A stretch of DNA of 7,346 nt, from assembly GCA_013336035.1 (NCBI GenBank), contig JAAXUL010000389.1, positions 1 through 7,346 on the forward strand. Direction: 5' to 3'. A program made the translations under genes and the position numbers. Positions 1 to 5,995 of the stretch are shown here, one piece after another; the stretch's first letter is position 1; each line of letters opens with the position of its first letter. The notes under the pieces are model-generated. The model was not told where the DNA came from. It saw only the letters and a list, made by a program, of their open reading frames with translations, and did not search any database. Source of the DNA: Chloroflexales bacterium (GTDB lineage Bacteria; Chloroflexota; Chloroflexia; Chloroflexales; Chloroflexaceae).

Positions 1-132
1 ACCGACGAGGAGACCTTCGCCCACGCCCAGCTCTGGAAGCAGCTGCTGCGGCGTACCTGCACCGTGCCGCTCTGGGAGGGCGAGCGCGAAGGAGTGAAGG
101 TGCAGGTCTGGGGGAACCAGGGTGAGCAGTGA
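1..132 (+). CDS. C-terminal end of an unidentified gene (partial, 5' end outside window)
   Basis: Frame 1 is open from the first base to a TGA at 130-132, giving 43 residues that end in VWGNQGEQ. Codon use is GC-rich and ordinary for this DNA, and the segment contains LWKQLLRRT and a charged stretch WEGEREG. I do not recognise the family from so short a tail, so no function is offered. The gene runs in the same direction as the recombinase downstream and ends 13 bp before the palindrome at 145-158. It may be the last host gene before the mobile region, or an earlier gene of the same island; the window cannot decide this. Confidence 0.55.
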   Translation, partial: TDEETFAHAQLWKQLLRRTCTVPLWEGEREGVKVQVWGNQGEQ

Positions 133-144
133 CGATAAAGATGT

Positions 145-158
145 CACTAAATTTAGTG
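145..158. promoter_or_regulatory. 14-bp perfect palindrome, candidate operator or recombinase site
   Basis: CACTAAATTTAGTG reads the same on both strands with no spacer. It is AT-rich inside GC-rich surroundings and ends 9 bp before the -35 box of the recombinase promoter. Position and symmetry suit a dimeric regulator, or a binding or crossover site for the recombinase itself. No U-rich tract follows, so it is not a typical terminator for the upstream gene. Its function is inferred from position only. Confidence 0.4.
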
Positions 159-167
159 CCCTCTCTA

Positions 168-196
168 TTGTCGGCGCAGCTTACACGTGCTATATT
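168..196 (+). promoter_or_regulatory. Predicted sigma70-type promoter of the recombinase
   Basis: TTGTCG at 168-173 (4 of 6 to consensus) and TATATT at 191-196 (5 of 6) are separated by exactly 17 bp. Transcription would start near 203. This places the GTG at 187 upstream of the transcript and supports translation from the ATG at 238, with a leader of roughly 35 nt. Confidence 0.5.
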
Positions 197-237
197 TGTT
201 CACGAGAAGATGTCTTCCCGCAGGCGATGACTCACCT

Positions 238-1278
238 ATGCACACCGACGACCATGCCATCATCCCAGCGCATCCCATCGCACTGGCAGTCCCGCCAGCA
301 TTCTCCCCAACCCCGCTGGATCAGAACCCCGCCGCCGTCTACCTATCCTCGCTGGGCGAGGGCTCGCGGCGTACCATGCGCACGGCCCTCACAATCATTG
401 CTGAGATGCTCGGGACGCCCGAGCGGCGCGATGATGCGGGTCGCGACCTGCGGTTTCTCGATGTACCCTGGGCAGCCCTACGCTACCAGCATACCGCTGC
501 CATCCGTGCCCGACTCCAGGATCGCTACGCGCCAGCGACATCGAATAAGCTGCTGGCCGCCCTACGTCGGGTTCTGCGCGAGGCGCGGCGGTTGGGGCAG
601 ATCAGCGCGGACGACCACGATACCGCGACCGACCTCGGGACGATCCGCGCACAGCGCTTGCCCCGTGGCCGGCTCGTCACCGACGGAGAGGTCGCCGCAC
701 TGCTGAAAGCTTGCGCCGATGACCCGACCCCGGCAGGCGCTCGCGACGCCGCCATCATCGCGCTGCTGCGCGGGGCAGGTTTGCGCCGCGCCGAAGCCGC
801 CGACCTGGATCTGGCCGACTACGATCCCGAGAGTGGGGCGCTGACCGTGCATAGTGGCAAAGGCGACAAGGATCGCATCGTCTACGCCCCGACCGGTGCC
901 CGCTCGGCCCTGCGCGACTGGATCGTCGCGCGTGGTGTCGAGCCGGGACCGCTCTTCTATGGATTGGTGAAGGGCGGTGCCCTGGTGCCCCGGCGGCTGG
1001 CCGGCCAGGCGATGGCGGTGGTATGCACGAGCCGTGCAAGAGAGGCTGGGGTCGCACCTTTCACGCCACACGACATGCGCCGCAGCTTCATCAGCGGGCT
1101 GCTTGACGCCGGCGCGGACATGGCGGTCGTCCAGCGCCTCGCCGGCCACGAGGACCCGGCCACCACCTCGCGCTACGACAGGCGCGGCGAGGCGGCCAAG
1201 CAGCGCGCGGTCGGACTGGTGCATGTGCCGTACTTCCCACGCCTGTCGGATAGGATCGCGAAAAACAACCAGAGCTAG
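238..1278 (+). CDS. Tyrosine recombinase / phage-type integrase
   Basis: Site-specific DNA recombinase of the XerC/D-phage integrase superfamily, 346 aa from the ATG at 238. The N-terminal part (about residues 30-130) matches the usual SAM-like core-binding domain, including a run such as NKLLAALRRVLREARR. The C-terminal catalytic domain carries the full set of active residues: Arg183 in GAGLRRAE, a lysine in the GKGDKDR hairpin (about 208-211), HDMR (His278, Arg281), His304 in LAGHED and the nucleophile Tyr313 in SRYDRR. It is therefore probably active. An in-frame GTG at 187 would add 17 residues, but it lies ahead of the likely -10 box, so ATG 238 is preferred; a weak AGG at 222-224 precedes it. 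The gene is strikingly GC-rich (47 of 60 bases in 721-780). Such enzymes integrate mobile islands or phages; the partner attachment sites are not identifiable here. Next to a defence operon it probably mobilises, or once mobilised, the island. Confidence 0.93.
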   Translation: MHTDDHAIIPAHPIALAVPPAFSPTPLDQNPAAVYLSSLGEGSRRTMRTALTIIAEMLGTPERRDDAGRDLRFLDVPWAALRYQHTAAIRARLQDRYAPATSNKLLAALRRVLREARRLGQISADDHDTATDLGTIRAQRLPRGRLVTDGEVAALLKACADDPTPAGARDAAIIALLRGAGLRRAEAADLDLADYDPESGALTVHSGKGDKDRIVYAPTGARSALRDWIVARGVEPGPLFYGLVKGGALVPRRLAGQAMAVVCTSRAREAGVAPFTPHDMRRSFISGLLDAGADMAVVQRLAGHEDPATTSRYDRRGEAAKQRAVGLVHVPYFPRLSDRIAKNNQS

Positions 1279-1307
1279 ATGCGCCAATATATGTTGTCTG
1301 CATCTAG
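1275..1307 (+). other. Hairpin overlapping the recombinase stop codon
   Basis: CTAGATGC at 1275-1282 pairs perfectly with GCATCTAG at 1300-1307 around a 17-nt, AT-rich loop. The left arm includes the TAG stop codon (1276-1278). No T-run follows, so a standard intrinsic terminator is not supported. It could be a weak transcript-end structure or an imperfect recombinase core site. The IS inserted only 5 bp beyond the right arm, so any original downstream context is now separated from it. Confidence 0.35.
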
Positions 1308-1309
1308 AC

Positions 1310-1312
1310 TTA
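1310..1312. repeat. TTA target-site duplication, left copy
   Basis: TTA directly abuts the outer end of the left inverted repeat and is repeated at the other end of the IS (2316-2318). Removing the IS and one copy restores the pre-insertion junction, which reads ...CTAGAC-TTA-TACTTGCC... Confidence 0.85.
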
Positions 1313-1332
1313 GAGCCTGTCCAATATTCCAA
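1313..1332 (+). repeat. Left terminal inverted repeat of the IS
   Basis: A 20-bp repeat starting GAGCCTGTCC, identical to the reverse complement of 2296-2315. It is on the transposase 3' side, 19 bp from the stop codon. Confidence 0.9.
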
Positions 1333-1351
1333 GCACGGAACCGCCTGGGGT

Positions 1352-2176
1352 TTACGCCGCTTTGGTGAGGCGGCGGGTCAGGAGCCGGATGGAGGCCAGG
1401 TAGAGCCAGCTTTCGGAGGAGCGTGGGTTGTGCTCGTACTCCTTGCTCAACTGGCGGTTGCGCCCCATCCAGGCGTGGGTCCGCTCGACCACCCAGCGCC
1501 TGGGCTGGACTTGAAAGCCGCGCTGACCGGGCAGCCGCTCGACAATCTCCAGATCGCCAAGCTGTCGCTCGGCCATCCACGCCCGCAGGGTCCCGCGATA
1601 GGTCTGGTCCGCCCAGATCTTCTTGAGCCGAATGCCGCGCTGCGCGGTCGTCTCGAACACGCGGACGGCACCGGCCCCATCATAGAGGTTGGCCGCATGC
1701 ACGACCGCCGTGATCAACAAGCCCAGGGTGTCCACCAGCAGGTGCCGTTTGCGGCCCGACACCTTTTTGCCCCCATCGAAGCCGCGCTCGGGGCCACCCG
1801 CCTCCGTGCTCTTCACACTCTGGGTGTCGATCACACCCGCCGTAGCCTCGGCGTGCTCCCTCCCCTCGACCGCGGTGCGCACCTGCCGGCGCAGCAGATC
1901 GTTCAAGCGCATCAGGACGCCCTGTTTCGTCCATTGCTGAAAGTAGTAGCTCACCGTGCTTTTCGGTGGAAAGCTCTTGGGCAGCAAGCGCCATTGGCAG
2001 CCCGTGCGCAGCTTGTAGCGCAAGGCGTTGAACACGCGCCGCAGATCGACCCTCCGCTCCGGGCCCGTCTTGGCCCGCACCTCCAGGTGGGGCCGCAACA
2101 CCTGCCACTCCGCATCGGTCAGGTCCGTCTCGTACGACTCGGCGTGGACAGGCGCCGCCGCAGGTGCTACGATCAT
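1352..2176 (-). CDS. IS5-family DDE transposase
   Basis: Transposase of 274 aa that would cut and rejoin the ends of the surrounding IS. The N-terminal DUF4096-like region (about residues 17-85; TDAEWQVLRPHL, LRTGCQWRLLP, TVSYYFQQW) is typical of IS5 relatives. The RNase H-like DDE domain shows Asp117 in GVIDTQSVKST, Asp190 in IWADQTYRG and Glu231 in RRWVVERTHAWMGR, followed by the R-x-L-x-K signature (RQLSKEYE). The frame is intact with all three acidic residues, so it is probably functional. The frame stays open upstream to 2266, but the ATG at 2174-2176 is chosen because AGGAGGGG (2188-2181) gives a strong ribosome site with 4-7 nt spacing and the resulting length suits the family. The gene runs against its neighbours and is the only gene of the element. 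Confidence 0.93.
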   Translation of the reverse strand: MIVAPAAAPVHAESYETDLTDAEWQVLRPHLEVRAKTGPERRVDLRRVFNALRYKLRTGCQWRLLPKSFPPKSTVSYYFQQWTKQGVLMRLNDLLRRQVRTAVEGREHAEATAGVIDTQSVKSTEAGGPERGFDGGKKVSGRKRHLLVDTLGLLITAVVHAANLYDGAGAVRVFETTAQRGIRLKKIWADQTYRGTLRAWMAERQLGDLEIVERLPGQRGFQVQPRRWVVERTHAWMGRNRQLSKEYEHNPRSSESWLYLASIRLLTRRLTKAA

Positions 2177-2180
2177 CGTA

Positions 2181-2188
2181 CCCCTCCT
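2181..2188 (-). promoter_or_regulatory. Ribosome binding site of the transposase
   Basis: On the minus strand this reads AGGAGGGG, a near-ideal Shine-Dalgarno sequence. Its AGGAG core lies 7 nt before the ATG at 2176, which fixes that start over in-frame upstream alternatives. Confidence 0.7.
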
Positions 2189-2295
2189 GGTCTGACTGGT
2201 CGGCTTCAACACCTTCAGTCTACCACCAGTGAGGGGCTCCCTATGGCTTTCCAACGCCACAAACACCTGCTTGCTGCGCGACCTCCCCTCCAGCG

Positions 2296-2315
2296 TTGGA
2301 ATATTGGACAGGCTC
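2296..2315 (-). repeat. Right terminal inverted repeat of the IS
   Basis: The reverse complement begins GAGCCTGTCC and matches the left repeat at all 20 positions; the two ends diverge immediately inside it. Confidence 0.9.
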
Positions 2316-2318
2316 TTA
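2316..2318. repeat. TTA target-site duplication, right copy
   Basis: TTA immediately follows the right inverted repeat and equals the left flank at 1310-1312. Confidence 0.85.
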
Positions 2319-2384
2319 TACTTGCCGTGCTGCTTGCTTGTATACTGTCAGAAGCGCAGCCATTCCCTTTCCCAACGAGGCACT
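2319..2384 (+). promoter_or_regulatory. Leader of the ATPase-methylase operon, with possible -10 box and ribosome site
   Basis: This 66-bp stretch is all that remains of the native upstream region next to the ATPase gene after the IS insertion. It contains TATACT at 2341-2346, a plausible -10 box, and a second TATACT at 2317-2322 spanning the target duplication. I find no convincing -35 box at 16-18 bp from either, and the IS end supplies none at correct spacing. GAGG at 2377-2380, 4 nt before the ATG, is the likely ribosome site. Whether the operon is transcribed from here, from the IS, or from a promoter displaced by the IS is open. Confidence 0.35.
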
Positions 2385-5300
2385 ATGCGACCAATCTTTG
2401 AAACATGTCAGCCACGCATTGAAGTTCTGAAGGGCGAACTGACCGAAGATACCTTTGCTGCGCGGCTCAAGGACGTGCTCGATGGCCGCGCTGAGCCTAT
2501 CTATCAGGATCCTGCCACCTTCTTTGATAACACCTATCCGACTGAGGGCCTGCGCCTGCTGCTCATGGAGGCGCTGGGCCGGGTGACTGGCCAGCGCTCG
2601 GGAAGCAATGCAATTGTGCGTCTTGAGACGGCCTTCGGCGGCGGTAAGACCCATAACCTGATTGCCCTCTACCACGCTGCTAAAGGTGCCCCGGAGGCAC
2701 GGGCGGTGGTCAGTGCCGAGCTGCTTCCTCTGCCTGGCGTGGTCAAGATTGCCGGGGTGGTTGGCTCAGACCTCGACCCGACTCGTGGTATTCCGCACGG
2801 CGACTGCACGACGTATACGCTTTGGGGCGAGCTGGCGTACCAGCTCGGGGGTGTCGCAGGCTACGACCTGTTTGCCGAGAGCGACCAGCGCTCGAAGGCG
2901 GCTCCTGGCACCGGCGTCTGGGGCGAACTGATCGGCGAGCAGCCCGCGATCATCATGCTCGATGAGGTTGCGCGCCATCTACGCACGGCGAAGGCGATTG
3001 CTACCGGAACAGGCCGGGGCGATCTCGGTGAGCAGACGGTGGCGTTCCTGATGTCGTTACTTGAATATGCCTCCAGCCAGAAACATGTGGTTGTTGTGCT
3101 GACGCTCGCGGACTCTTTCGATGCCTTTGGCCGGGAGACCGATGAGCTCAAGCAAGAGTTGAGTGAGGCGCGCCGGGTGTCGGCCCGCCAGGAGCGGGTG
3201 ATCACGCCCACCGGAGAGCCCGAGATTGCCGCGATCGTCACGCATCGCCTCTTTCGCAACGTCGATCAGGCGGCTGCTCAGGAGATCGCTGATGCGTATC
3301 AGGGCACCTTTGTGCGGCTGACCGACCAGGGCACGGATCTGCCCCAGGATGCCAGCCGGGCCGAGTATGCCAGTGGGATCGTCCAGTCCTACCCGTTTCA
3401 CCCGGAGCTGCTCAATGCGCTCAACCGCAAGGTCTCGACCATCCCGAACTTCCAGAAGACCCGCGGTGCCCTGCGCCTGCTTGCGGCGGTCGTACGCCAG
3501 CTTTGGGATCAGCGGCCCGCCGGTGCGATCCTCATCCACCCCTTCCATATCGACCTAAGCGTGGCGCAGATCAGCGAGGATTTGACCAGTCGCCTTGTTC
3601 GCCCGGCCTTTCAGCAGGTGATTGAGGCTGATATTGTAAGTCCGCTCTTGGGCTCGCCGTCCCACGCCCAGAGTATCGATAGCAACTGGGTGGCTTCTGG
3701 CAAGTCCCCATACGCCAGCCGGGTCGCCACAACGATCTTCCTCCACAGTCTTACCCAGGGCACGGCTTCTGGCCTCCCTCTGGCGGAGTTGATGCTCGCG
3801 ACGATTCAGCCCCAGGATGACCCGACGTTGATCACGAAGGCGATTGAGCGCCTCGTTGATAGCTGCTGGTTCCTGGATTATGACGGTCGCAACTTCCGCT
3901 TTAAGACGGAACCTGCGCTGAATAAGATCGTTGCCGATGAGATGGCTCTCGTCGGAAAGATGAAGGCTAAGGCCGAGCTTGATGGCCGCATCCGCCAGAT
4001 CTGGAAGAAGGGCGCGCTCCAGCCAGTCTATTTTCCAGTCGAGGCCGCCGATGTCGATGATGACGCCGGGCCGCCAAAGCTCGTCATCATCCACTATGAC
4101 GCGGCTGCGGTCACGGTGGCGACGAACGCACCGCCCGATCTGGTGCGGAAGCTGGCCGAGCGCACGGGGTCGCTAGAGGGCTATCGAACCTATCGCAACA
4201 ATGTGCTCTTCCTGGTGGCAGACCAGGGACAGCTTGAGCGCATGGTGGAGGTGGCCCAGCGCCACCTGGCGTTCGCCCGAATAGTTGGTGACGCGGGGCG
4301 GATGGGTGAGTTCAACCGCGAGCAGCGTGATAAGCTCAAGGATATGCAGAAGACGTCCGAGCTGGAGGTGCGCGTCGCAATCACACGTACCTATAGCCAC
4401 TTCTATTATCCGAGCGCGGACGCCCCGCAGAGCCACGCATCGCTCAGCCACGAGGTGCTGCCGCCCCAGGATCAGGGTGATATCGACCGCGACCAGTCGC
4501 AGGTAGTGCTGCGCATGCTGCGCCAGCTCGATAAGGTAATTACCGCAGATACGCCCGATGTGGCACCGACCTATGTGCGCGCGAAAGCCTGGGACTCTGG
4601 CCAGCCAAGTATGAGCGCGGAGGATCTGCGCCGCGCCTTTGCCAAGCGCATGAGCCTGCGCATCTTGCTGGATATCAACCAGCTCAAGAAGACAATCCGC
4701 TCGGGAATCCAGCATGATGTCTGGGTCTACTACGACACAATCGAGCAACTCGGGTACAATGCAACGGTGCCGCCGCCCTCGCCGCAGATCAGCGATGATG
4801 TGCTGCTCTACCTGCCCGATGAAGCGCGTCGGCAGGGCCTGAAGATGAAGGGCGACAAGGCTGCTGAGCCTGAGGCGACCTGCCCGGTCTGCCATCATCC
4901 GATCTCGCAGTGTACATGTGATGATGGCGACACCGGCAGTGAAGGTGGGAACGGCGGGAACATTGGTGGGAACATCGGCGGCGGGCCAGCAATCAAGGTG
5001 ATCCGCCTGCACGCCGAGGGTGCTCCGGCCCAGGCATTTCAGGCGATTGTGGATCAGTGTGGCGACCAGGGCGTGCGCGCTATTACGCGCCTGGTGATTA
5101 TGATCGAGGGTGCCGGTAAGGCTGGGGCCAGCGACATCCGCGCCCTGGGGCTGATCATCCCGCAGATGGGCAAGGGCCAGTTCCAGCTTGAGCAGAGCCT
5201 CGGTGCGGAGTTCGGCCCTGGCGAGCAGTTGAGCGTCAGCTTCAAGGGCGGCTGGGATCGCTACAAGCGCCTCAAGATGGTGACGGAGGCGTTCAGCGGT

Positions 5301-5459
5301 GAGGCAAGCAAGTTGACCGTCCGCACCACGCTCCGCGCCGACTTCGCCGAGCCTCTGGAGTCCTATGGATCGCAGTTCCAGACGATCCGTGACGTGTTCT
5401 GTAGTATGGATATGGGTCGTCTAGTCCTCGACGCTGAGCCGGCGAAGGACCCTGTATGA
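2385..5459 (+). CDS. DUF499 (COG1483) AAA+-type ATPase, defence-associated
   Basis: Large P-loop ATPase of 1024 aa. Walker A is FGGGKTH at residues 84-90 (Lys88, Thr89). Walker B is AIIMLDE at 188-194 (Asp193, Glu194), and a sensor-1-like strand VVVVLTLAD is at 235-243. Downstream are YPFHPELL (336-343) and FQKTRGALRLLA (from 356), a motif with a candidate arginine finger (Arg360) shared by DUF499 and, as I recall, PglY/BrxC-type defence ATPases. A cysteine cluster CxxC-x6-CxC (833-845) and a Gly/Asn-rich linker (about 850-867) precede a conserved tail domain of about 155 residues. The ATG at 2385 has GAGG upstream; the frame stays open to an ATG at 2229, but those 52 codons are IS sequence and leader. 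Family context (adjacent DUF1156 methylase) points to an energy-driven subunit of a modification-type anti-phage system acting on DNA in the cytoplasm; the substrate is unknown. It overlaps the next gene by 4 bp, implying translational coupling. Confidence 0.92.
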   Translation: MRPIFETCQPRIEVLKGELTEDTFAARLKDVLDGRAEPIYQDPATFFDNTYPTEGLRLLLMEALGRVTGQRSGSNAIVRLETAFGGGKTHNLIALYHAAKGAPEARAVVSAELLPLPGVVKIAGVVGSDLDPTRGIPHGDCTTYTLWGELAYQLGGVAGYDLFAESDQRSKAAPGTGVWGELIGEQPAIIMLDEVARHLRTAKAIATGTGRGDLGEQTVAFLMSLLEYASSQKHVVVVLTLADSFDAFGRETDELKQELSEARRVSARQERVITPTGEPEIAAIVTHRLFRNVDQAAAQEIADAYQGTFVRLTDQGTDLPQDASRAEYASGIVQSYPFHPELLNALNRKVSTIPNFQKTRGALRLLAAVVRQLWDQRPAGAILIHPFHIDLSVAQISEDLTSRLVRPAFQQVIEADIVSPLLGSPSHAQSIDSNWVASGKSPYASRVATTIFLHSLTQGTASGLPLAELMLATIQPQDDPTLITKAIERLVDSCWFLDYDGRNFRFKTEPALNKIVADEMALVGKMKAKAELDGRIRQIWKKGALQPVYFPVEAADVDDDAGPPKLVIIHYDAAAVTVATNAPPDLVRKLAERTGSLEGYRTYRNNVLFLVADQGQLERMVEVAQRHLAFARIVGDAGRMGEFNREQRDKLKDMQKTSELEVRVAITRTYSHFYYPSADAPQSHASLSHEVLPPQDQGDIDRDQSQVVLRMLRQLDKVITADTPDVAPTYVRAKAWDSGQPSMSAEDLRRAFAKRMSLRILLDINQLKKTIRSGIQHDVWVYYDTIEQLGYNATVPPPSPQISDDVLLYLPDEARRQGLKMKGDKAAEPEATCPVCHHPISQCTCDDGDTGSEGGNGGNIGGNIGGGPAIKVIRLHAEGAPAQAFQAIVDQCGDQGVRAITRLVIMIEGAGKAGASDIRALGLIIPQMGKGQFQLEQSLGAEFGPGEQLSVSFKGGWDRYKRLKMVTEAFSGEASKLTVRTTLRADFAEPLESYGSQFQTIRDVFCSMDMGRLVLDAEPAKDPV
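4881..4985 (+). other. Cysteine cluster and Gly/Asn-rich linker inside the ATPase
   Basis: Codons 833-845 encode CPVC, six residues, then CTC: four cysteines spaced like a small zinc knuckle. The following DNA at 4944-4985 has an imperfect tandem repeat of GGnGGGAAC units (start positions 4944, 4953 and 4965, then a GGCGGCGGG remnant), translating to GGNGGNIGGNIGGG. The arrangement looks like a flexible hinge between the motor part and the tail domain. Metal binding is inferred from spacing only. Confidence 0.5.
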
Positions 5460-5950
5460 CTGCGACACTTCGCGAGCGAGCATATAGTGTGAGTACGGTT
5501 GCCAGCCCATCTTTTGAGCTACGGGTGCTTCCGCGTGCCGCTGCGAGCGACAGCGGGCCGCGCTACTGCCTGGCGCTCTATCAGCATATGCCGCGCACCG
5601 GCGATAGCGCCGACGCCCCGCTCCGTCATGTGGTGACGCTGAGCGGTGCCGCATTGCAGGTAGCCCTCGATCAGGTGCTTGAGGCACTGCGCCGTACGGG
5701 CCAGCGCGCAACAGTGCTCAGCCCAGAGCGTCGCGACCCCATTGCCCTTGGCGAGGAGGCCGGCGTGCGTTTGGGGTTGCTCTTCCTAGCCATCAAGCCG
5801 CTGTCAAAGGTGGCACGCATGGAGGCGATTGCGGCCAGCATCCGCTCCATGCCTGGCGAAGAGGCATACTACTGGTTCAGCAAATGCGCCCGCCAGAAGG
5901 GCCGGGGGAGCGCGCTGCGCGCCCTGCGGGTTCTGCTCGCAGATGAGTAG
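5456..5950 (+). CDS. Small conserved partner of DUF499/DUF1156 (DUF7680-like, tentative)
   Basis: A 164-aa soluble-looking protein with no signal peptide or membrane segment. The ATG overlaps the ATPase stop codon as ATGA (5456-5459), the hallmark of coupled translation, so the two products are probably made in proportion and may bind each other. Residues 18-65 alternate hydrophobic and polar positions (SFELRVLP, RYCLALYQ, HVVTLSG), suggesting beta strands. Residues 66-164 are mainly helical, with the most distinctive block at about 120-144 (ARMEAIAASIR, then EEAYYWFSKC). No catalytic motif is visible. From memory it resembles the small DUF7680-type proteins that accompany DUF499 and DUF1156 genes, but I cannot confirm the match. 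An adaptor or specificity subunit is a guess from context. Base composition is GC-rich (40 of 60 bases in 5641-5700), like the ATPase and unlike the methylase after it. Confidence 0.75.
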   Translation: MTATLRERAYSVSTVASPSFELRVLPRAAASDSGPRYCLALYQHMPRTGDSADAPLRHVVTLSGAALQVALDQVLEALRRTGQRATVLSPERRDPIALGEEAGVRLGLLFLAIKPLSKVARMEAIAASIRSMPGEEAYYWFSKCARQKGRGSALRALRVLLADE

Positions 5951-5984
5951 TCGTCTGAAATACATCGCACTGACATGATAGCTC

Positions 5985-5988
5985 AAGG
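5985..5988 (+). promoter_or_regulatory. Ribosome binding site of the methylase
   Basis: AAGG lies 7 nt before the ATG at 5996. An in-frame ATG at 5975 would add seven residues but has no purine-rich sequence at the right distance, so 5996 is preferred. Confidence 0.5.
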
Positions 5989-5995
5989 CAACAGC

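Larger units (their letters stand above)
1313..2315 (-). mobile_element. Complete IS5-family insertion sequence (IS1031-type), 1003 bp
   Basis: The ends are perfect 20-bp inverted repeats beginning GAGCCTGTCC (1313-1332 and 2296-2315). Each is flanked by TTA (1310-1312 and 2316-2318), the 3-bp TNA target duplication expected of the IS1031 subgroup. A single transposase gene fills most of the element on the minus strand. Intact ends, a matching target duplication and an undamaged transposase all indicate a recent, potentially active insertion. It lies between the recombinase and the defence operon, with its right end 69 bp before the ATPase start codon. I do not match it to a named IS. Confidence 0.93.

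Noticed and set aside
187..237. GTG start adding 17 residues to the recombinase
   Set aside because: It lies before the -10 box of the best promoter, has no ribosome site, and adds no conserved residues.
562..1332. 256-codon minus-strand frame opposite the recombinase
   Set aside because: It is antisense to a clear integrase and has no domain-like motifs; a product of high GC content.
2195..2230. Inverted repeat ACTGGT...ACCAGT inside the IS, upstream of the transposase
   Set aside because: Arms of only 6 bp with a 24-nt loop; too weak to call a structure that blocks read-through transcription.
2177..2266. 30-residue N-terminal extension of the transposase
   Set aside because: The ATG at 2176 has a near-perfect ribosome site and gives a normal family length; the extension has no recognisable content.
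2304..2346. Hybrid promoter from the IS end (TGGACA at 2305-2310) with TATACT at 2341-2346
   Set aside because: The -35-like hexamer is good, but the spacing to TATACT is 30 bp, far from 16-18, and no acceptable -10 lies at the right distance.
2229..2384. 52-residue N-terminal extension of the ATPase starting inside the IS
   Set aside because: The frame is open by chance across the IS end and leader. The peptide has no conserved features, and a start with GAGG at 2385 gives the family-like beginning MRPIFETCQPR.
977..2401. 474-codon open frame on the plus strand through the IS
   Set aside because: It is mostly antisense to the transposase and begins inside the recombinase in another frame. 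The protein is low-complexity, rich in Arg/Ala/Pro/Leu, and shows no domain; it is a shadow of GC-rich coding DNA.
4173..5012. 279-codon minus-strand frame opposite the ATPase
   Set aside because: It is complementary to conserved coding sequence, with no motif and no ribosome site worth calling.
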